This document shows, in pieces, positions 12,101 through 20,600 of a stretch of 64,000 nt of DNA. This DNA is from Anaerolineae bacterium. GTDB taxonomy: Bacteria > Chloroflexota > Anaerolineae > Aggregatilineales > Phototrophicaceae. The stretch lies in NCBI GenBank assembly GCA_022841825.1, contig JALHQT010000001.1:1364001-1428000 (forward strand), in the 5' to 3' direction. Below the pieces are notes generated by a model. That model was given only the letters and a program-made list of their open reading frames with translations. It searched no databases and was not told where the DNA came from. The translations under genes were made by a program, and so were the position numbers. Every line of letters starts with the position of its first letter. Position 1 is the stretch's first letter.

Positions 12101-13536
12101 TTTGGTATAGCTACCGCCGTCGCCATATCTGCTATGGTTAAGGTGTTGTTTAGCGTCACAACTCCCCCCATCGCCACCTGCTGCCCGCGTGCGGATTGCA
12201 CGGCTGCTGCGCCCGCCACATACGGCGCGGCGAAGCTGGTGCCGCCGCCGCCCGGCGCATGACCGCCGTCCAGCCGGGTCGTGACGATGTTCTGCCCCGG
12301 TGCCCAGATGTCCACGCCCGCACCGCGTGCGCTGAAGGAGGCGGTTTGTCGCGCTTCATCGACCGCGCCGACGGCGATCACGGGTGCGTATGCCGCGGGG
12401 TAGAGCACCTGCTCGCTCCCCGTGTTGCCCGCCGCCGCGACGACCGTCACACCGCGTTCGACGGCGTAGTTGATAGCATTCTCCATCAGCGTCGAAGGGA
12501 ACGCGCCGCCGAGCGACAGATTGATGACCTGCGCACCTTCATTGGTTGCGCGGATGATCGCCGCCGCGACATCGGAATAGGCACCGACGCCGCTGCTGTT
12601 CAGTACGCGCAGCGGCAGGATCATGGCGTTGGGCGCAACACCTGCCATGCCGATGCCGTCATCCGCATTGGCGGCGATGATGCCCGCCACGCCGCAGCCA
12701 TGCCCGAAGGCGTCCTGCGGGTCGGCATCGTTCTCGACGTAATCCCACCCAGGCAGTATCCGCCCCTGGAGATCGGGGTGACTCGCACAAACGCCGCTGT
12801 CGATGACCGCGACGGCGACCGTCGGCGCATCGACTGGCAGCGCGAGCCAGGCATCCGGCGCGCCGATGGCGGGCAGCGCCCATTGCTGGGCGTAGAGTGG
12901 ATCGTTGGGCGGCACATTGACCTGGGCGACGACCTGGTAGTCCGGCTCAGACGCGGCGACGACCGGCGATTCTGCCATCCTTGTGATTGCGCCCGCATCG
13001 GGAAGCGTCACAACGACGCTGTCGAGCGCGGTGATCGACTGGCTGGCGACCGCGCCGATGCTGGCGAGGTAATCGGCGCGCTCCTGCGCGCTGGCGCTTT
13101 CCGTAAAGGTGATCACCACCTGGTTGGCGATGGGCTGCTGAGGCGGCGGGATGACCACGATGGGCTGGTTGGGCGTAATGGGCGTCGGCGGCAGGAACGG
13201 TGGATTGGTCGGGATGGCGGTCGGCGCAAAGGCGACGACCTGCGGCGCGGGGGCATCGGGGGGGACGGGCGGCGGAGCCTGCGCAGGCGCGCCACCACCG
13301 GCTCCCTGCGGATCGTTTTGAGCGCGTGCATCCGCGAGTGCGGGCACAGGTAGCACGGCGGCGACATCGGAGGACGGCGGTGAGTCCGCGATGGTCGTTG
13401 TGAGAGAAGCGAGCGTTGGGAGTTGGGCGACAGGCTGCTGCGAGGGAAGTGCGGTGCTGGCGATCAAACTCAGGATTAAAGTCAGTGATAAGAACAGGAC
13501 TGCCAACGTCAGGCGCTGGCGGGACGATAAGTGCAT
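3148..13536 (-). CDS. giant secreted protein: two S8 protease domains, beta-helix repeats, LRRs, Fn3, PKD and three CBM-like domains
   Basis: The protein has 3462 residues. It opens with a signal segment (hydrophobic residues about 10-30), then a proline-rich stretch. A subtilisin domain follows with catalytic Asp246 (VIDSG), His279 (GHG) and Ser434 (GTSFAAP). A second subtilase-like domain has candidate Asp near 641, His near 682 (AHGTG) and Ser near 982 (GTSAAAP). Next come an InlB-like repeat (about 1043-1120), a long run of Ser/Thr/Gly-rich beta-helix-type repeats (about 1130-1910), some twenty plant-type leucine-rich repeats (about 1960-2460), an Fn3-like domain, Thr/Pro linkers, a PKD-like domain ([10 protein letters not shown]) and three nearly identical carbohydrate-binding-like domains of about 140 residues. 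There is no obvious anchor at the C-terminus. The start is supported by AGGGGTGG about 5 bases upstream. It is probably a cell-surface or secreted adhesin-protease; the substrate cannot be told from sequence. Confidence 0.9.
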   Translation of the reverse strand: MHLSSRQRLTLAVLFLSLTLILSLIASTALPSQQPVAQLPTLASLTTTIADSPPSSDVAAVLPVPALADARAQNDPQGAGGGAPAQAPPPVPPDAPAPQVVAFAPTAIPTNPPFLPPTPITPNQPIVVIPPPQQPIANQVVITFTESASAQERADYLASIGAVASQSITALDSVVVTLPDAGAITRMAESPVVAASEPDYQVVAQVNVPPNDPLYAQQWALPAIGAPDAWLALPVDAPTVAVAVIDSGVCASHPDLQGRILPGWDYVENDADPQDAFGHGCGVAGIIAANADDGIGMAGVAPNAMILPLRVLNSSGVGAYSDVAAAIIRATNEGAQVINLSLGGAFPSTLMENAINYAVERGVTVVAAAGNTGSEQVLYPAAYAPVIAVGAVDEARQTASFSARGAGVDIWAPGQNIVTTRLDGGHAPGGGGTSFAAPYVAGAAAVQSARGQQVAMGGVVTLNNTLTIADMATAVAIPNGLFTQLSGISDPITELPNVTTELRLLYAASQERRANTEGIAQDAGLAVLADKVRVTIFASSEQAANEIAERIVSIGGSVAVQYWTQIGAWVPLARLREVSSFSGVSLIAAPARPHLASEPTLNSSNQSIVTPIESEGVALSNASEWHAASLDGSTVQVAVMDTFAGWREAQSAGELPRNLLTANAREESVQCGSNQPQSNAHGTGVAQIIHDMAPGAQLLLTSPPASMDEYFSFLVELANDNRIISSSIDEYAYDPGDGTGVVGRAVDEVRARGALFIQAAGNYRHLHWDGGATDDNGDGLIEFSSTVDRLVFRIEPGETRCLEAVLRWNDWNSDGTANVLGSDYSIELYQFTILGWQLYAYQDVPQHAGRALPVEYLNHGLVGTLSNGTYALSIRRHYEPSESSRFLSLLIYGLEWDGSDFTDPSIMVADRSLAAFSSSPNAMSVAGVDVLQNLDLALYSSRGPTYGPGGSRDGGHQQPRLAAFANVLVWTRDGVGRFSGTSAAAPHVAGAAALVASTNSSYTPDDIQRYLEQRQQTDPDYDFGYGVLSLGDPPPCMSLTLVATGGGSVGSFPSSTAGCNLREFRPGTTITLMAIPDAGWQFSHWLDDPTAGAARGYTVTSAATLTAVFVPDSNPTIEWTGLGGDNLWSNPLNWTGGRIPESQDRVIINVTGDASILYSGLTSTIAELRSQEALTIASGSLRVGGQSYTSGGLHLTGGVLRVNGYLALTGPSTWTGGTFSGSGITNVVSTLSISGTEHKTLTGGHVLDNRGTIVWTGGNIGISQQAVINNLTNAVFDIQTDDDIIDDINARGVINNSGTWRKSVGSSTSLASTQTRVAFNNNGSIEVLVGTLDLERGSNSSASSLFIGQEATLRWQQFTTNNGAEVTIDGRGSVYLSGETHFNGLSTIRGNIGQNGGDVIITGDVYVSGTLVLDTQVTWTGQDWRNGTTRIAPNGTFILNRTYDHVFLGEGQVLENAGRVVWANRMIAMHEGLTINNLAGGVFDIQTDGAITGNGTINNAGMWRKSVVGGYTNFASGIAFNNTGTIAILTGVLNITNGSTSGSALFSIEQDAELRWSGLTVNDGTQITVSGGGVFWLGDTSIFNGTSTIQGNINQDRGTVTIPGTVTINGSYTLPSTMQSLHIAGTLNINGALNWIGGTLSGTGITHIAANATLSISGTSDKTLTSRHVLENAGTIACTGGHIRIDQNATISNLSSGVVDVLSDCGFGGPGMVGSIHNAGLWRKPFNDVYTSYTSFDIGITFHNTGVVESLGGVFHFAGQFRQMAGSISGGLSFSQPLNIEGGTLSGNKIVSGDITNSGIITPGTSPGSLSIWGSYVQTSIGGLSIEIGGLTTGTGHDQFAVTGGATLDGEITISLINGFMPNIGDTFKIMTFASHGGQFSSISGLDIGDGRRFQVIYNPTDVTLTVVDTTSTATPTSTNTPTNTPEPPTATPTNTPTSGSIPPAERAALEALYNSTNGASWINNTGWMTAADPCTWYGVYCSNGHVVNLYLPNNGLSGTIPPALGNLTQLSYIALNGNQLTGGIPTELGNLLQLQVLDLSRNQLSGAIPASLGNLTQLNYLNLWQNQLTGSIPASFGNLTNVFQLSLGFNALSGTIPHELSSLGNLRHLDLAYNALSGSIPSSFGSLTSLVTLYLDRNQLTGSIPASLGSLTNLEVLQLGDNQLSGSIPPELNSLTKLWGIYLYNNQLTGAIPNLSGLSVLNWFRVDGNMLTGGIPSWLGNLTNLIGLYADRNQLSGNLPSTLGGLSNLQYLSLYNNQLSGNIPSEYGNLGSLQRLLLSSNQLTGTIPTSLGNLSQLQYLELAANQLSGSIPSELGNLSQLTYLWLSFNQLSGEIPASVGNLSNLQYLYLWANQLSGSIPPQLGNLSNLRVLSLGHNAITGTIPGELGNLTGLQYLYLWSNQLTGTIPPQLGNLGNLRVLSIGYNAITGSIPGELGNLTGLQEMYLNNNQLAGEIPPSLTGLTGLAILDVSRNMLLASDPAVQAYMNSRSPGWDTTQNIAPTGLAIYTTTADSISLTWNPILYTSDGGFYEVWFSLNETGPFDTLGCATADKLTATCEVTGLSPETTYYFVVRTITPAYGLVSGFSAAVSAATLAIPTPTATATDTATATPTDTPTASATPTNTPTNTPVPPTATPTDTPTNTPVPPTATPTNTPTASATPTDTPTNTPVPPTATPTATPTSTATPTDTPTNTPVPPTATPTDTPTASATPTNTPTTAPNQPPVANAGADQTLTDSDNNGSELVTLDGSGSSDSDGLIFNYSWYLMGTQIASGVSPQVVIPLGAHEITLVVTDDDGDQSIDLVLITILVGAPVTPTPTETATDTPIPPTPTHTATAVPTCGTLTQEAEAAPRVNGMEVFTDPAASAGQYVGRADGTGTFWSANATTPRSVFCFSIPQAGSYRILGRVRGPDSNADSFNIQVNGGAITVYSIGVSTGYIDRYVGGSGTTFALPAGNVEIVLYAREDGARLDRLTLELVGGSTVTPTPTNTAAPPTATATPEPATLTPSATPTATTTAPTPTDTPIPPTSTATPTHTATAVPACGALSQEAEAGTRLNGMDVFPDPAASAGQYIGRADGTGTFWSANATTPRSVFCFSIPQAGSYRILGRVRGPDSNADSFNIQVNGGAITVYSIGVSTGYIDRYVGGSGTTFALPAGNVEIVLYAREDGARLDRLTLELVGGSTVTPTPTNTAAPPTATATPEPATLTPSATPTATTTAPTPTDTPIPPTSTATPTHTATAVPACGALSQEAEAGTRLNGMDVFPDPAASAGQYIGRADGTGTFWSANATTPRSVFCFSIPQAGSYRILGRVRGPDSNADSFNIQVNGGAITAYGIGVSTGYIDRYVGGSGTTFVLPAGNVEIVLYAREDGARLDRLTLELVAAAAAAEALSSFATSTPAPTDTPLPTGTATPELLTATWTPLHTETPIALPTETATTAPTMQPILTETPTPMPIPEVAPTP
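3393..5040. repeat. 606-bp tandem repeats inside the giant secreted protein gene
   Basis: Three copies of a unit with a 606-bp period run through the gene's 3' end. Each encodes one carbohydrate-binding-like domain plus a Thr/Pro linker. Copies beginning near 3400 and 4006 translate to identical stretches of more than 100 residues, and the copy near 4612 differs only modestly until its outer edge. Such identity implies recent duplication or active gene conversion, and the domain number is likely to vary between strains. Confidence 0.9.
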
Positions 13537-13616
13537 GAGTCCACCCCTGATTTGCTCTCTTTAGCGCAAATATACCCCTAACACCTAAAATTAAGATAAA
13601 GTGTGTCGGCGCGAAA

Positions 13617-13630
13617 GTGACGAAAGTCAC
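13617..13630. promoter_or_regulatory. small dyad in the upstream region of the giant gene
   Basis: GTGACGAAAGTCAC is a 5-bp inverted repeat around GAAA, about 80 bases upstream of the giant gene's start in an A/T-richer stretch (13555-13690) that probably holds its promoter. It could be an operator; the evidence is only its symmetry and position. Confidence 0.25.
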
Positions 13631-13834
13631 TATTTAATACCGAGTTATGACAAATAGTCGAAAGTCGAACCCTCCTCTAACCCAGTCTTGTCAATCACAC
13701 GGTCGTAAACTCCAGACACGGACTAAGGGATGCGGCACGATCTGCTCATCCCCTGTAACCTGCTGATCTGTGTGCGTTATCTCCGACCTCCCCCTGCTTC
13801 TCTCCTCCCACATCGTCCTTCTCCCCGCTTTGGT

Positions 13835-14008
13835 GTGCAGTTCATCGCGCCACCGTAGCACGGCGCGGGCACACGTCCAGCCGCAGGCGGCTGCTGGCTC
13901 GGATTTTGCGCCTGGCTTGTGCCGCTGACGCTCAGCGCAAAATCCGGCAGGGCTGCGCCGACGCGCGCCTGCCTCGCGCCGCGCTCTTTTGGGTGGCATG
14001 AACTGCAC
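13835..14008 (+). ncRNA. candidate structured RNA, copy A, with conserved loop shared with copy B
   Basis: An outer stem pairs GTGCAGTTCAT-CGC-GCCACC (13835-13854) with 13992-14008: 17 base pairs with a 3-base bulge. Inside it is an apical stem of 10 perfect pairs (13901-13910 with 13936-13945) around a 25-base loop that starts CCTGGCTTGTGCCGCTG. A side hairpin (GCCGC-AG-GCGGC, near 13880-13891) sits on the 5' flank. The same architecture and nearly the same loop occur at 35580-35684, but with entirely different stem sequences, which is the signature of a conserved secondary structure. The plus strand is favoured because copy B precedes a plus-strand gene and a plus-strand terminator lies at 14303. 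I do not recognise it as a known RNA family. Confidence 0.5.
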
Positions 14009-14295
14009 GTTACCAAATCGTTGAGCCAGTCGGACGCTGCTACGGGCGGAGTGCAAAGCTTCGTGGCGCTGCGGTCTATCCGCAGCCGAAGCCCTACAAG
14101 AGCAGCGGACGCTCGCGAAACGCATCCGTCCCTGACCAATTCGGGTCAGATGACGCTGAACGTCGTGGATGGGGCTGTGAAAGACAAGAAGCAGCCTGCC
14201 GGAACGGTCTACAGTTCGAGGTGGTCGCTCATGCGATCCCGGACTGCATCCAGGCAGCACTCAGCGTCGATGGACGATGGAACAACTGCATATGA
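14002..14295 (+). other. 97-codon open stretch without a start codon, ending just before a terminator
   Basis: This frame is open from a TGA at 13999-14001 to a TGA at 14293-14295, which lies 7 bases before the terminator stem. The translated C-terminal part (for example LQFEVVAHAIPDCIQAAL) looks protein-like. However, there is no ATG, GTG or TTG early in the frame, and the opening stop lies in the 3' arm of RNA candidate A. It may be the decayed remainder of a gene interrupted by that element, or chance in GC-rich DNA. A competing plus-strand frame starting at an ATG near 14150 is open through the terminator and is less plausible. Confidence 0.25.
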
Positions 14296-14302
14296 CTTTT
14301 GG

Positions 14303-14336
14303 GAGAGGGGCGCGAAGCCTCTCTCTTTGTTTTTGT
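14303..14336 (+). terminator. rho-independent terminator, plus strand
   Basis: GAGAGGGGC (14303-14311) pairs with GCCTCTCTC (14317-14325), with one G-U pair and a 5-base GCGAA loop, followed by TTTGTTTTTG. It implies a plus-strand transcript arising within 13540-14300, where no convincing gene with a start codon exists. It therefore supports a transcript carrying RNA candidate A. Confidence 0.7.
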
Positions 14337-14372
14337 ACGAATGGGATAGCTGGATGGACGAGGTGAATGATG

Positions 14373-14840
14373 ATGGCAAGAGAAACGCACGTGATGATCG
14401 CGGGCAGCCGCCACGCGACACGAGAGATGTTCGACTATGCGCGCCGTGCCGTTCAGCGCGCACACCAACTTGGGTGGACGATCCTCGTCGGCGACAACCC
14501 GAAGGGCGTGGATATGGCGGTGGTGCAGGAATGCCGCCGCTTACGGGCAAAGGTGATCGTCGCTGGAATTGCCAACTTCCCGCGCAACTATGGCTGCAAG
14601 CACGGTCGATACATCAAGGTCACGCGCGATCTGTATCCGGGCACAGGCGGGGAGCAGCTCGACGGCTACACGGTACGCGATCGCTGGATGGTCGATAACG
14701 CACAGCGATGCCTGTTCATCTGGAACGGTGATAGCCCCGGCACGAAGCGTGGGCATGATTACGCGGTGCTGCGTGGCAAACAGGCGCATCTCATCAACTT
14801 CGTGTCGTGTCTCACAAAGTTTGACACGCAGCACGGCTGA
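14373..14840 (+). CDS. SLOG-fold (DUF2493-like) nucleotide-binding family protein, C-terminus altered
   Basis: The N-terminus MIAGSR, the following GVDMAVVQECRR segment and the VIVAG strand fit the SLOG/DUF2493 family of small Rossmann-like proteins, thought to bind nucleotides or nucleotide-derived ligands and common on mobile elements. Three ATGs occur in a row; the third (14373) has the best spacing to a GAGGTG ribosome site. The last dozen residues (VSCLTKFDTQHG) are encoded by the first copy of the 20-bp repeat array that starts at 14807. The native end may therefore have been replaced when that array arrived. The specific ligand and role are unknown. Confidence 0.6.
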   Translation: MARETHVMIAGSRHATREMFDYARRAVQRAHQLGWTILVGDNPKGVDMAVVQECRRLRAKVIVAGIANFPRNYGCKHGRYIKVTRDLYPGTGGEQLDGYTVRDRWMVDNAQRCLFIWNGDSPGTKRGHDYAVLRGKQAHLINFVSCLTKFDTQHG

Positions 14841-15080
14841 AAATCTACAGTGTCTCACAAAGGTTGGCACGGAATACCCGCAAAGATTGGCACAGTACAG
14901 GCACTATCTCACAAAGCCTGACACGCTCCAGCACCAACCAACGCCATACCACAACTCCATGCTACCTCATTGCGAGTAACGCTCAGCATATCGACAAGCG
15001 GCTTTTAGGCACGGAGTGACAACGTTTATGAGACAGAGAGACAGACTCTATGAGCACAGTGACAACTTTCGTGAGATACG
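14807..15080. repeat. array of ~20-bp repeats in direct and inverted orientation
   Basis: Four copies run in the plus direction: 14807-14828, 14850-14872, a partial 14877-14894 and 14905-14925, with consensus TGTCTCACAAAGNNTGRCAC. Two copies are inverted: 15016-15035 (16 of 20 identical to copy 1) and 15059-15080 (15 of 20). The outer pair begins TGTCTCA and ends TGAGACA. The layout matches either transposase-binding sites at the ends of a lost or non-autonomous transposon, or operator/iteron sites in front of the 15105 gene. The 14841-15104 interval otherwise holds no gene. Confidence 0.7.
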
Positions 15081-15104
15081 ACACTTCGACCGGAGTCCAC
15101 AGTC

Positions 15105-16595
15105 ATGAACGTCCATATCATCGCAGTGGACACCTATGGCGCGCAGCGCGTCACCGATCCGCGCACGGGTAAGCGGGTCAGCGCGTACAAGCTCGGCTAC
15201 ACCAGCGCGGTCACGGCGGTGCTGCTGGCACTGTATGGCGATCAGGCGCGCGATGTGTCGCCGAAGCAGGCGTCCTACCGCTACATCCAAATTGATGGCG
15301 ATGTCGTGGTGCGGCATGGACACATCCTGATCGCGCTCACAGCAGATGAACAGGCGAAAGCGGAGCGCATCACGCGCCAACACCATCGCGCCGGGGTGTA
15401 CCTGTGGCGGGATCGGAAGTGGTGGGTGCTGCCAGATAGCTCGCACGCGGACTACACGGAGCCGGGCTATCGCGTGGGTCCGAGCTTCGACCCGACGGGT
15501 TTTCGTCCGCCGTCTCCATCGACGGGTGAGCGAGAGAGCGTCGCCACAGGCATTACGGTCGAACGCAGCCAGCGTGAGGAAGGCGGGCGAGTGTGGTGGT
15601 GGATCAATGGCGACACCTATCCGCACCGCGAGCTGCTCAAGCGGCATGGCGCGCGCTTCAGCGGCAAGCGGAAGGCGTGGTACTGGGTCGGTGCGGAGCT
15701 GCCTACCGCGATTCAAGCGCTGACCGCGACTGAAGCTCAGCCTATTGCACCTGAGCAAATATGCTCTGTACCCAACATGAGTCCCGAACTCGCCAACATG
15801 ATAGAAGCTGCGCTGGACACGGACGAAGCCAGCGAGCCAACAGTAGCGCACAGCGATGAACGGAACGTGGCAGTGCAGCCGCAGATTCGCGTTCTCAAAC
15901 CGACGCCGCTGCCTGCTGATGGCGAACCGCTGGACGCAGTGCAGACGGCTCTTCTATCGGTCAAGGCGCAGCCCATCGCCGCAGTGCAAGGTACCGCGCT
16001 CGCCAATGGGCGCGCTGTACGCATCGGACAGGAATTTGTCGGCGAACTGACGGGCAGCATCACCGGGCAGGTGTTCTGTTACGGGTATGCCGTGCATGAA
16101 GGCATCTGCGTCTATGTCAACATGGCGGGGCCGCGTATGGGCGTGGAAGCCATCCGGGCGAAGCTGAGTAAAGGCGATCAGGTGTCTGTCGTGCCGCTCG
16201 ATGCACCATCTGTTGAACTGACAGCAGGCGAGGGCAACAGCGGCATGTATCACGCCTACCTGCACTACCTGCCCGAAGCACGGTTCGCGTCACTCATCCT
16301 CGTACATGACTGGGCGGTCGCGCCAAACTACGGTGGCAAATCGACCACCTTCATCTTTCGCACCAGCGAGGCACAGGCAATCGCCAAGCTCAAGCACCAT
16401 GTGATGCAGCTCGTGAATATTCCCGTGTTCGATGCGTGGTCAGCCTACCTGTATGATGCGGGGCAGCGGGCAATGCTCGTCCGCAAGACACGCAGCGCAG
16501 GCGGGATTGACCTTCTGAGCGTTGATCTTGATGTGGATTCATGGACGCGGCTGATTACGGGCGGGCTTGAGCAGAACATCATCACGCTGGTGTAA
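15105..16595 (+). CDS. uncharacterised 496-residue element protein
   Basis: I do not recognise a family. The protein begins MNVHIIAVDT and contains two similar short Trp-rich segments, HRAGVYLWRDRKWWVLP near residue 93 and HGARFSGKRKAWYW near 180. These resemble repeated small modules seen in proteins of mobile elements. A middle stretch (about 225-300) is of low complexity, and a C-terminal half of alternating beta-strand and helix follows. There is no signal peptide or membrane segment. Two inverted copies of the 20-bp repeat lie within 90 bases upstream and could control it. It is followed after 40 bases by the antitoxin gene. ParB-like or accessory replication functions are possible but unsupported. 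Confidence 0.6.
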   Translation: MNVHIIAVDTYGAQRVTDPRTGKRVSAYKLGYTSAVTAVLLALYGDQARDVSPKQASYRYIQIDGDVVVRHGHILIALTADEQAKAERITRQHHRAGVYLWRDRKWWVLPDSSHADYTEPGYRVGPSFDPTGFRPPSPSTGERESVATGITVERSQREEGGRVWWWINGDTYPHRELLKRHGARFSGKRKAWYWVGAELPTAIQALTATEAQPIAPEQICSVPNMSPELANMIEAALDTDEASEPTVAHSDERNVAVQPQIRVLKPTPLPADGEPLDAVQTALLSVKAQPIAAVQGTALANGRAVRIGQEFVGELTGSITGQVFCYGYAVHEGICVYVNMAGPRMGVEAIRAKLSKGDQVSVVPLDAPSVELTAGEGNSGMYHAYLHYLPEARFASLILVHDWAVAPNYGGKSTTFIFRTSEAQAIAKLKHHVMQLVNIPVFDAWSAYLYDAGQRAMLVRKTRSAGGIDLLSVDLDVDSWTRLITGGLEQNIITLV

Positions 16596-16601
16596 ACGCA
16601 C

Positions 16602-16607
16602 TATAAT
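16602..16607 (+). promoter_or_regulatory. -10 element for the antitoxin-toxin operon
   Basis: A perfect TATAAT lies 28 bases before the antitoxin start. No good -35 hexamer is visible at 17-bp spacing, so this is a partial promoter prediction. Confidence 0.4.
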
Positions 16608-16635
16608 GAAGCGAGCAAATAGGAGCTTCGGAGCG

Positions 16636-16920
16636 ATGACTGACCGAACGATTACGCTGCCTTCGGAATTGGTAGAACGCCTGGAAACACTGGCGCAACG
16701 GCAGGGACGTCCGCTGGATGAGGTCTTCAGCGAACTTCTCAACACCTACGCACCGACACCGAGCGGAAACTGGGCGCTGGCGGTTGCGGAAGGCATGGAA
16801 GCCGCCGACATCGACTGGCTCGACGATCCCGACGCATCCGTGAACAGCCGCACGCATTTCCAGCAGCACCTGCGTGAAAAGTGGGAGCGGGGTCAAAACG
16901 GCGGTGGCAATGATGCCTGA
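16636..16920 (+). CDS. ribbon-helix-helix-type antitoxin (VapB-like)
   Basis: This 94-residue protein starts MTDRTITLPSELVERL, followed by AQRQGRPLDEVFSELL: a strand and two helices typical of ribbon-helix-helix DNA-binding antitoxins. The acidic C-terminal half would wrap the toxin. Start 16636 is chosen because GGAG motifs lie upstream and the RHH strand begins at once. It overlaps the PIN toxin gene by 11 bases, the usual antitoxin-first order. Family knowledge suggests it represses its own promoter with the toxin as co-repressor. Confidence 0.7.
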   Translation: MTDRTITLPSELVERLETLAQRQGRPLDEVFSELLNTYAPTPSGNWALAVAEGMEAADIDWLDDPDASVNSRTHFQQHLREKWERGQNGGGNDA

Positions 16921-17341
16921 CGGACCCTCTGATAAGCTAGTCGATGCCAGCTACCTCGTCGCGCTGGGCTATCCGGGCGACCGCAATCACGAGAAGGCAA
17001 AAGCATTCGCAGCTGCTCACCCAACGGGGCTGCTTATCCCGGATGTCGTGCTTGTCGAGGCGGTCTACAATCTTCAGCGTTTGGGTGGAACGGCTGCGAC
17101 GGTAAGCTTTTCCACTCTGCTTGCCGCGCAAACACCGCAGTTCGTGCCTCTGAACCTTGTGGATTTCACGCGTGCCGTCGCGCTGATGGATCGCTACCGG
17201 GATGCTGAACTCGACTTCGTGGACTGCTGCCTGACCGCGTTGGCAGAGCGGCTGAACATCACCACACTCTGCACGTTCGACCGCCGCGATTTCTCGATGA
17301 TACGTCCAGCGCATGCCGAATACTTCGAGCTGCTGCCATGA
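16910..17341 (+). CDS. PIN-domain toxin (VapC-like ribonuclease)
   Basis: This protein of about 143 residues carries the conserved acidic positions of PIN nucleases: Asp in LVDASYLVAL, Glu in VVLVEAVYN, Asp in ELDFVDCCLTALAE and Asp in CTFDRRDF. VapC toxins cleave RNA, often tRNA, when the antitoxin is lost. Two adjacent ATGs at 16910 and 16913 are possible starts inside the antitoxin's 3' end. Its stop overlaps the next start as ATGA, so all three genes form one translationally coupled unit. The target RNA cannot be inferred. Confidence 0.8.
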   Translation: MMPDGPSDKLVDASYLVALGYPGDRNHEKAKAFAAAHPTGLLIPDVVLVEAVYNLQRLGGTAATVSFSTLLAAQTPQFVPLNLVDFTRAVALMDRYRDAELDFVDCCLTALAERLNITTLCTFDRRDFSMIRPAHAEYFELLP

Positions 17342-17577
17342 CCCCTGCTGAAGAAGCGATGACCGCGCTCATTGATACGCTTGAAGTGGAACTCAGCCAT
17401 CTGGCGATGCGCTGGCGAGGGCGGAAAGACACGCCCGAAGCCGATACTATCGTCCGTTACTATCAGGCAATTCTGCGCTGCATGATCGAACTCGGGTTCC
17501 GTGGCTCACTCTATGTGGATGCTGAGCTTCCTGACCGCCTGATGCCACAGGAATACTTCGATCTCTTCAAGCGGTAA
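17338..17577 (+). CDS. small uncharacterised protein coupled to the toxin gene
   Basis: This 79-residue, mainly helical soluble protein has no recognised domain. Its ATG overlaps the toxin's TGA by four bases, so it is the third gene of the toxin-antitoxin operon. A strong terminator follows 39 bases later. It could be an accessory factor or unrelated passenger. Confidence 0.6.
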   Translation: MTPAEEAMTALIDTLEVELSHLAMRWRGRKDTPEADTIVRYYQAILRCMIELGFRGSLYVDAELPDRLMPQEYFDLFKR

Positions 17578-17616
17578 ACGTCACTCGCCTCGTCCAACCC
17601 AATCTGTAACACATTC

Positions 17617-17639
17617 GCCCCCGTTCATGGGGGCTTTTT
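17617..17639 (+). terminator. rho-independent terminator of the toxin-antitoxin operon
   Basis: GCCCCC (17617-17622) pairs with GGGGGC (17629-17634) around a GTTCAT loop, followed by TTTTT. It separates the toxin operon from the methylase-helicase gene. Confidence 0.85.
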
Positions 17640-17658
17640 CATTTCAGGAGAAGTCCCC

Positions 17659-20600
17659 ATGTCTAGGCTCGAAAACAAGCAGATGATGGGATTCTTTGCA
17701 ATCGAGGAGCGCCACTACCCGGCGCTCTTGTCATTAATCCACCCAGCTACACCCGCCCATCGGCTGTTGGATCCGTTTGCCGGTGAGGGCGCATTTCTCG
17801 AAGCGGCGGCGCGGTCGTGGAACATGGCACCGTATGCCAACGAGCTGGATGGGGAGCGGGCGGCGGCTTGCATTGCCCGTTTCGGCGCGATGCAGGCGGT
17901 GCGCTGTGACGTGGAACGACTCGTTGCCTCCAACAATGCCTTTGGCGCGGCATGGCTCAATCCTCCCTATGACCATGACGCGAGCGCGTCAGGCAGCAAG
18001 CGCGTCGAGTTCCGCTATCTGCGCCATGCCTGGAAATGGGTACAAGACGGCGGGCTGGCGCTGTGGTGCATCTACCGCCACCACATCACGAGCGAAGCAG
18101 CGGCGTTCCTGGCGAAACACAGCACGCGCGTCGATGTGTGGGCGCTGCCGGGGAAGCACCTCGGTGCGTATGATCAGATGATCGTCGCAGCGATCAAGGG
18201 TGTGCCTCTCGATCCCGCCGCGCTGTATGAGCAGATCATCCGCGACCGCGACCATCCGCAGCCGCTCACCGTGCAGGCGGAGCCGATCTACCGCCTGCCC
18301 ACGCCGCGCCCGATTCAGCGGTTCGTGTTCGCGCCGGATATGCTCGATGAAACCGCCGGGCTAAAACTGATCGAGGAGCAGGGCGCGTGGAAGACGGGCG
18401 GGTTTCAGGCGCTGCTGGATGTACCCGCGCCGCCCACCGAGATCGAACCGGTCGTCGCGCCGCGTCCGGGACACCTGGCGCTGGTGCTGGCGGCAGGCGT
18501 CGCCGATGGTGCGGTGATCGAGACGGCGGAGTATGGGCGGGTAGCGCTGCGCGGCAAGACGCGCCATGTCGAACAAATCGCCCGTGTCGAGGTCGAAGCC
18601 GATCCGAACGACCCGGAACGTCAAGTCAAGAAAACGACCATCCGCCTGAAACCCTCGACTACGCTCTCGCTCCTGAGTGGAGATGGCACGACGGTCGAGA
18701 TGGAAGGTGATGAGGCGCTGCTCGGTTTCATCACGTCCAACAAGCGGGCGCTCGCACAGTACCTCAACGCCAAGTTCCATCCGATGTACCGCTTCGACTT
18801 TGCTGGGATCGGGCAATGGCTTGATCGCATCCGTTTAAAGGGCAAGTACCCGATGTACACCGCGCAGAAGCATGTCGTCGGTGCGATTGCGCGTGGGTTT
18901 CAATCGCGCAGCAGCATCCTGCTGATCGGTTCGATGGGCACGGGAAAGACGCTGATGGGCGGGTCAGCCGCCGTCAGCATTGCGTCCGGCATTGTGAAGG
19001 CGCTGGCGAACGACATGCGCCCGGATCAGGTGGTGCTGATCGTCGCGCCGCCCCACCTGATTGAGAAGTGGAAACGGGAACTGGCCAGCATTGCGCCGAA
19101 AGCGGTCATCGAACGGCTGGATCGGCATGAAGACGTAAAAGCCTTCCTACAGCGCGCCGAAACCCTGCCCGCGCATGTGCCGAAGATCGGGCTGATCAAA
19201 CGCGACTTGACCAAGCTCGGCTGCGCGTGGGAGCCGTCGGTTGTCTGGCGAACCGAAGCGGTTGCGCTGTGGCGGCATGGCGCGCCTGTCCCGGATGGGT
19301 ATTTGCCCCACCAGCGTATCCGGCGCGAACGTGTGCCGAAATGCCCGCACTGCGGAAACACCGTCATGCAGGAGAAGAAGGGCATCAGCGCGCCCGCGTC
19401 GCAGTCGTGGCTGGAAGGCGGCAAACGGTCATGCGCTGCCTGCAATGCACCGCTCTGGCGTGACAGTCGAGACAAGGGTTCGCAGCCGAAGCCCGGCGAG
19501 AAGTATGCGACCAAGAACCCGCGCTACCGCCTCGATGAGTACCTCAAGCGCATGTTCCCGGATCGCGTCTATCTGCTGATTTGGGACGAGGTGCATGAGT
19601 GTCAGCACGGGGACACGGGCAATGGCGAGGCGTTCAGCCGGATGGCGGGCATGGCGAAGAAGGTGCTGGCGATGACTGGCACGCCGTTCAACGGACGCGC
19701 CTCGTCGATCTTCAATCTGGAGTACGCGCTGAATCCGCGCGTGCGCCAGCATTACCACTGGGGCGGCGGGACGCGCTTCAGCAGGAAGCAGCGCGGGACG
19801 CAGGAGTTCCAGGCAATTGTCAGCGACAGCGCCAACCAGCGCGGGCGAGCCGAGTCGCGCTGGGTCGCGGCGATGGGCGTGCGCGAGCAGGTGGTTGAGG
19901 AACGCCCGTCGTATGACCGTGACACGGGCGCATATACAGGCACATCGACCTACGAGCGCCCTTACGAGGAAGCACCCGGAATTTCGCCGCTGCTGGTGGC
20001 GGAAGTGCTGGATCATGCGATCTTCTTCAGCCTGGGCGATCTGGGCAAGGCGCTGCCGCAGTACGAGGAAATCGCACTGCCGGTTGTGCTTGACGATGAT
20101 GTGTCCGCGCAGTACGACAAGACACGCCAGCAGTTGAAGGACTATCTCATCCAGCGCCGATGGGAAGGCGATACGACATTTCGCGGGTCATATCTGCAAT
20201 GGTCAATGGGTTGGGTGAATGCGCCGTTCCGTCCGTATGAAGTCATCCACAACCTGAAGCATCCGGTCAGCGGCGAGAAGCTGGCGCACACCGTCGCCAG
20301 CATCCCCAGCTACGGCGAAGAGCGCATCTTCGCCAAAGAGCAGGCGCTCATCGACCTGGTGCGCGATGAACTGGCGGCAGATCGTCCGTGTGTCATCTAC
20401 TTCCGGCAGACCGCCACCCGCGATGTGCAGCCCCGCTTCGAGCGACTGCTGCGCGAACACATCCCCGAAGCCAAGTCGTTCATCCTGAAAAACACGGTCG
20501 ATGCTCAACGGCGCGAGAAGGTGATTGAGGCGGAAGTCGCCAAAGGCTGCAATGTCCTGATCTGCAATCCGGAGCTGACCAAGACCGGATTGGACTTGAT

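Noticed and set aside
12196-13353. 385-codon plus-strand frame opposite the first subtilisin domain
   Set aside because: It is antisense to a catalytic domain with intact Asp/His/Ser motifs; the composition (Arg/Asp/Gly) is typical of a shadow frame.
13835-14008. Integron attC site
   Set aside because: Long palindromes with variable stems suit attC, but there are no GTTRRRY/RYYYAAC core sites, the loop rather than the ends is conserved, and no integrase is present.
13691-14260. 189-codon minus-strand frame over RNA candidate A
   Set aside because: It is Arg/Pro-rich with no domain, and it is incompatible with the stems and the plus-strand terminator seen here.
14807-15080. CRISPR array
   Set aside because: Repeats are imperfect, occur in both orientations, have irregular spacing, and no cas gene is present.
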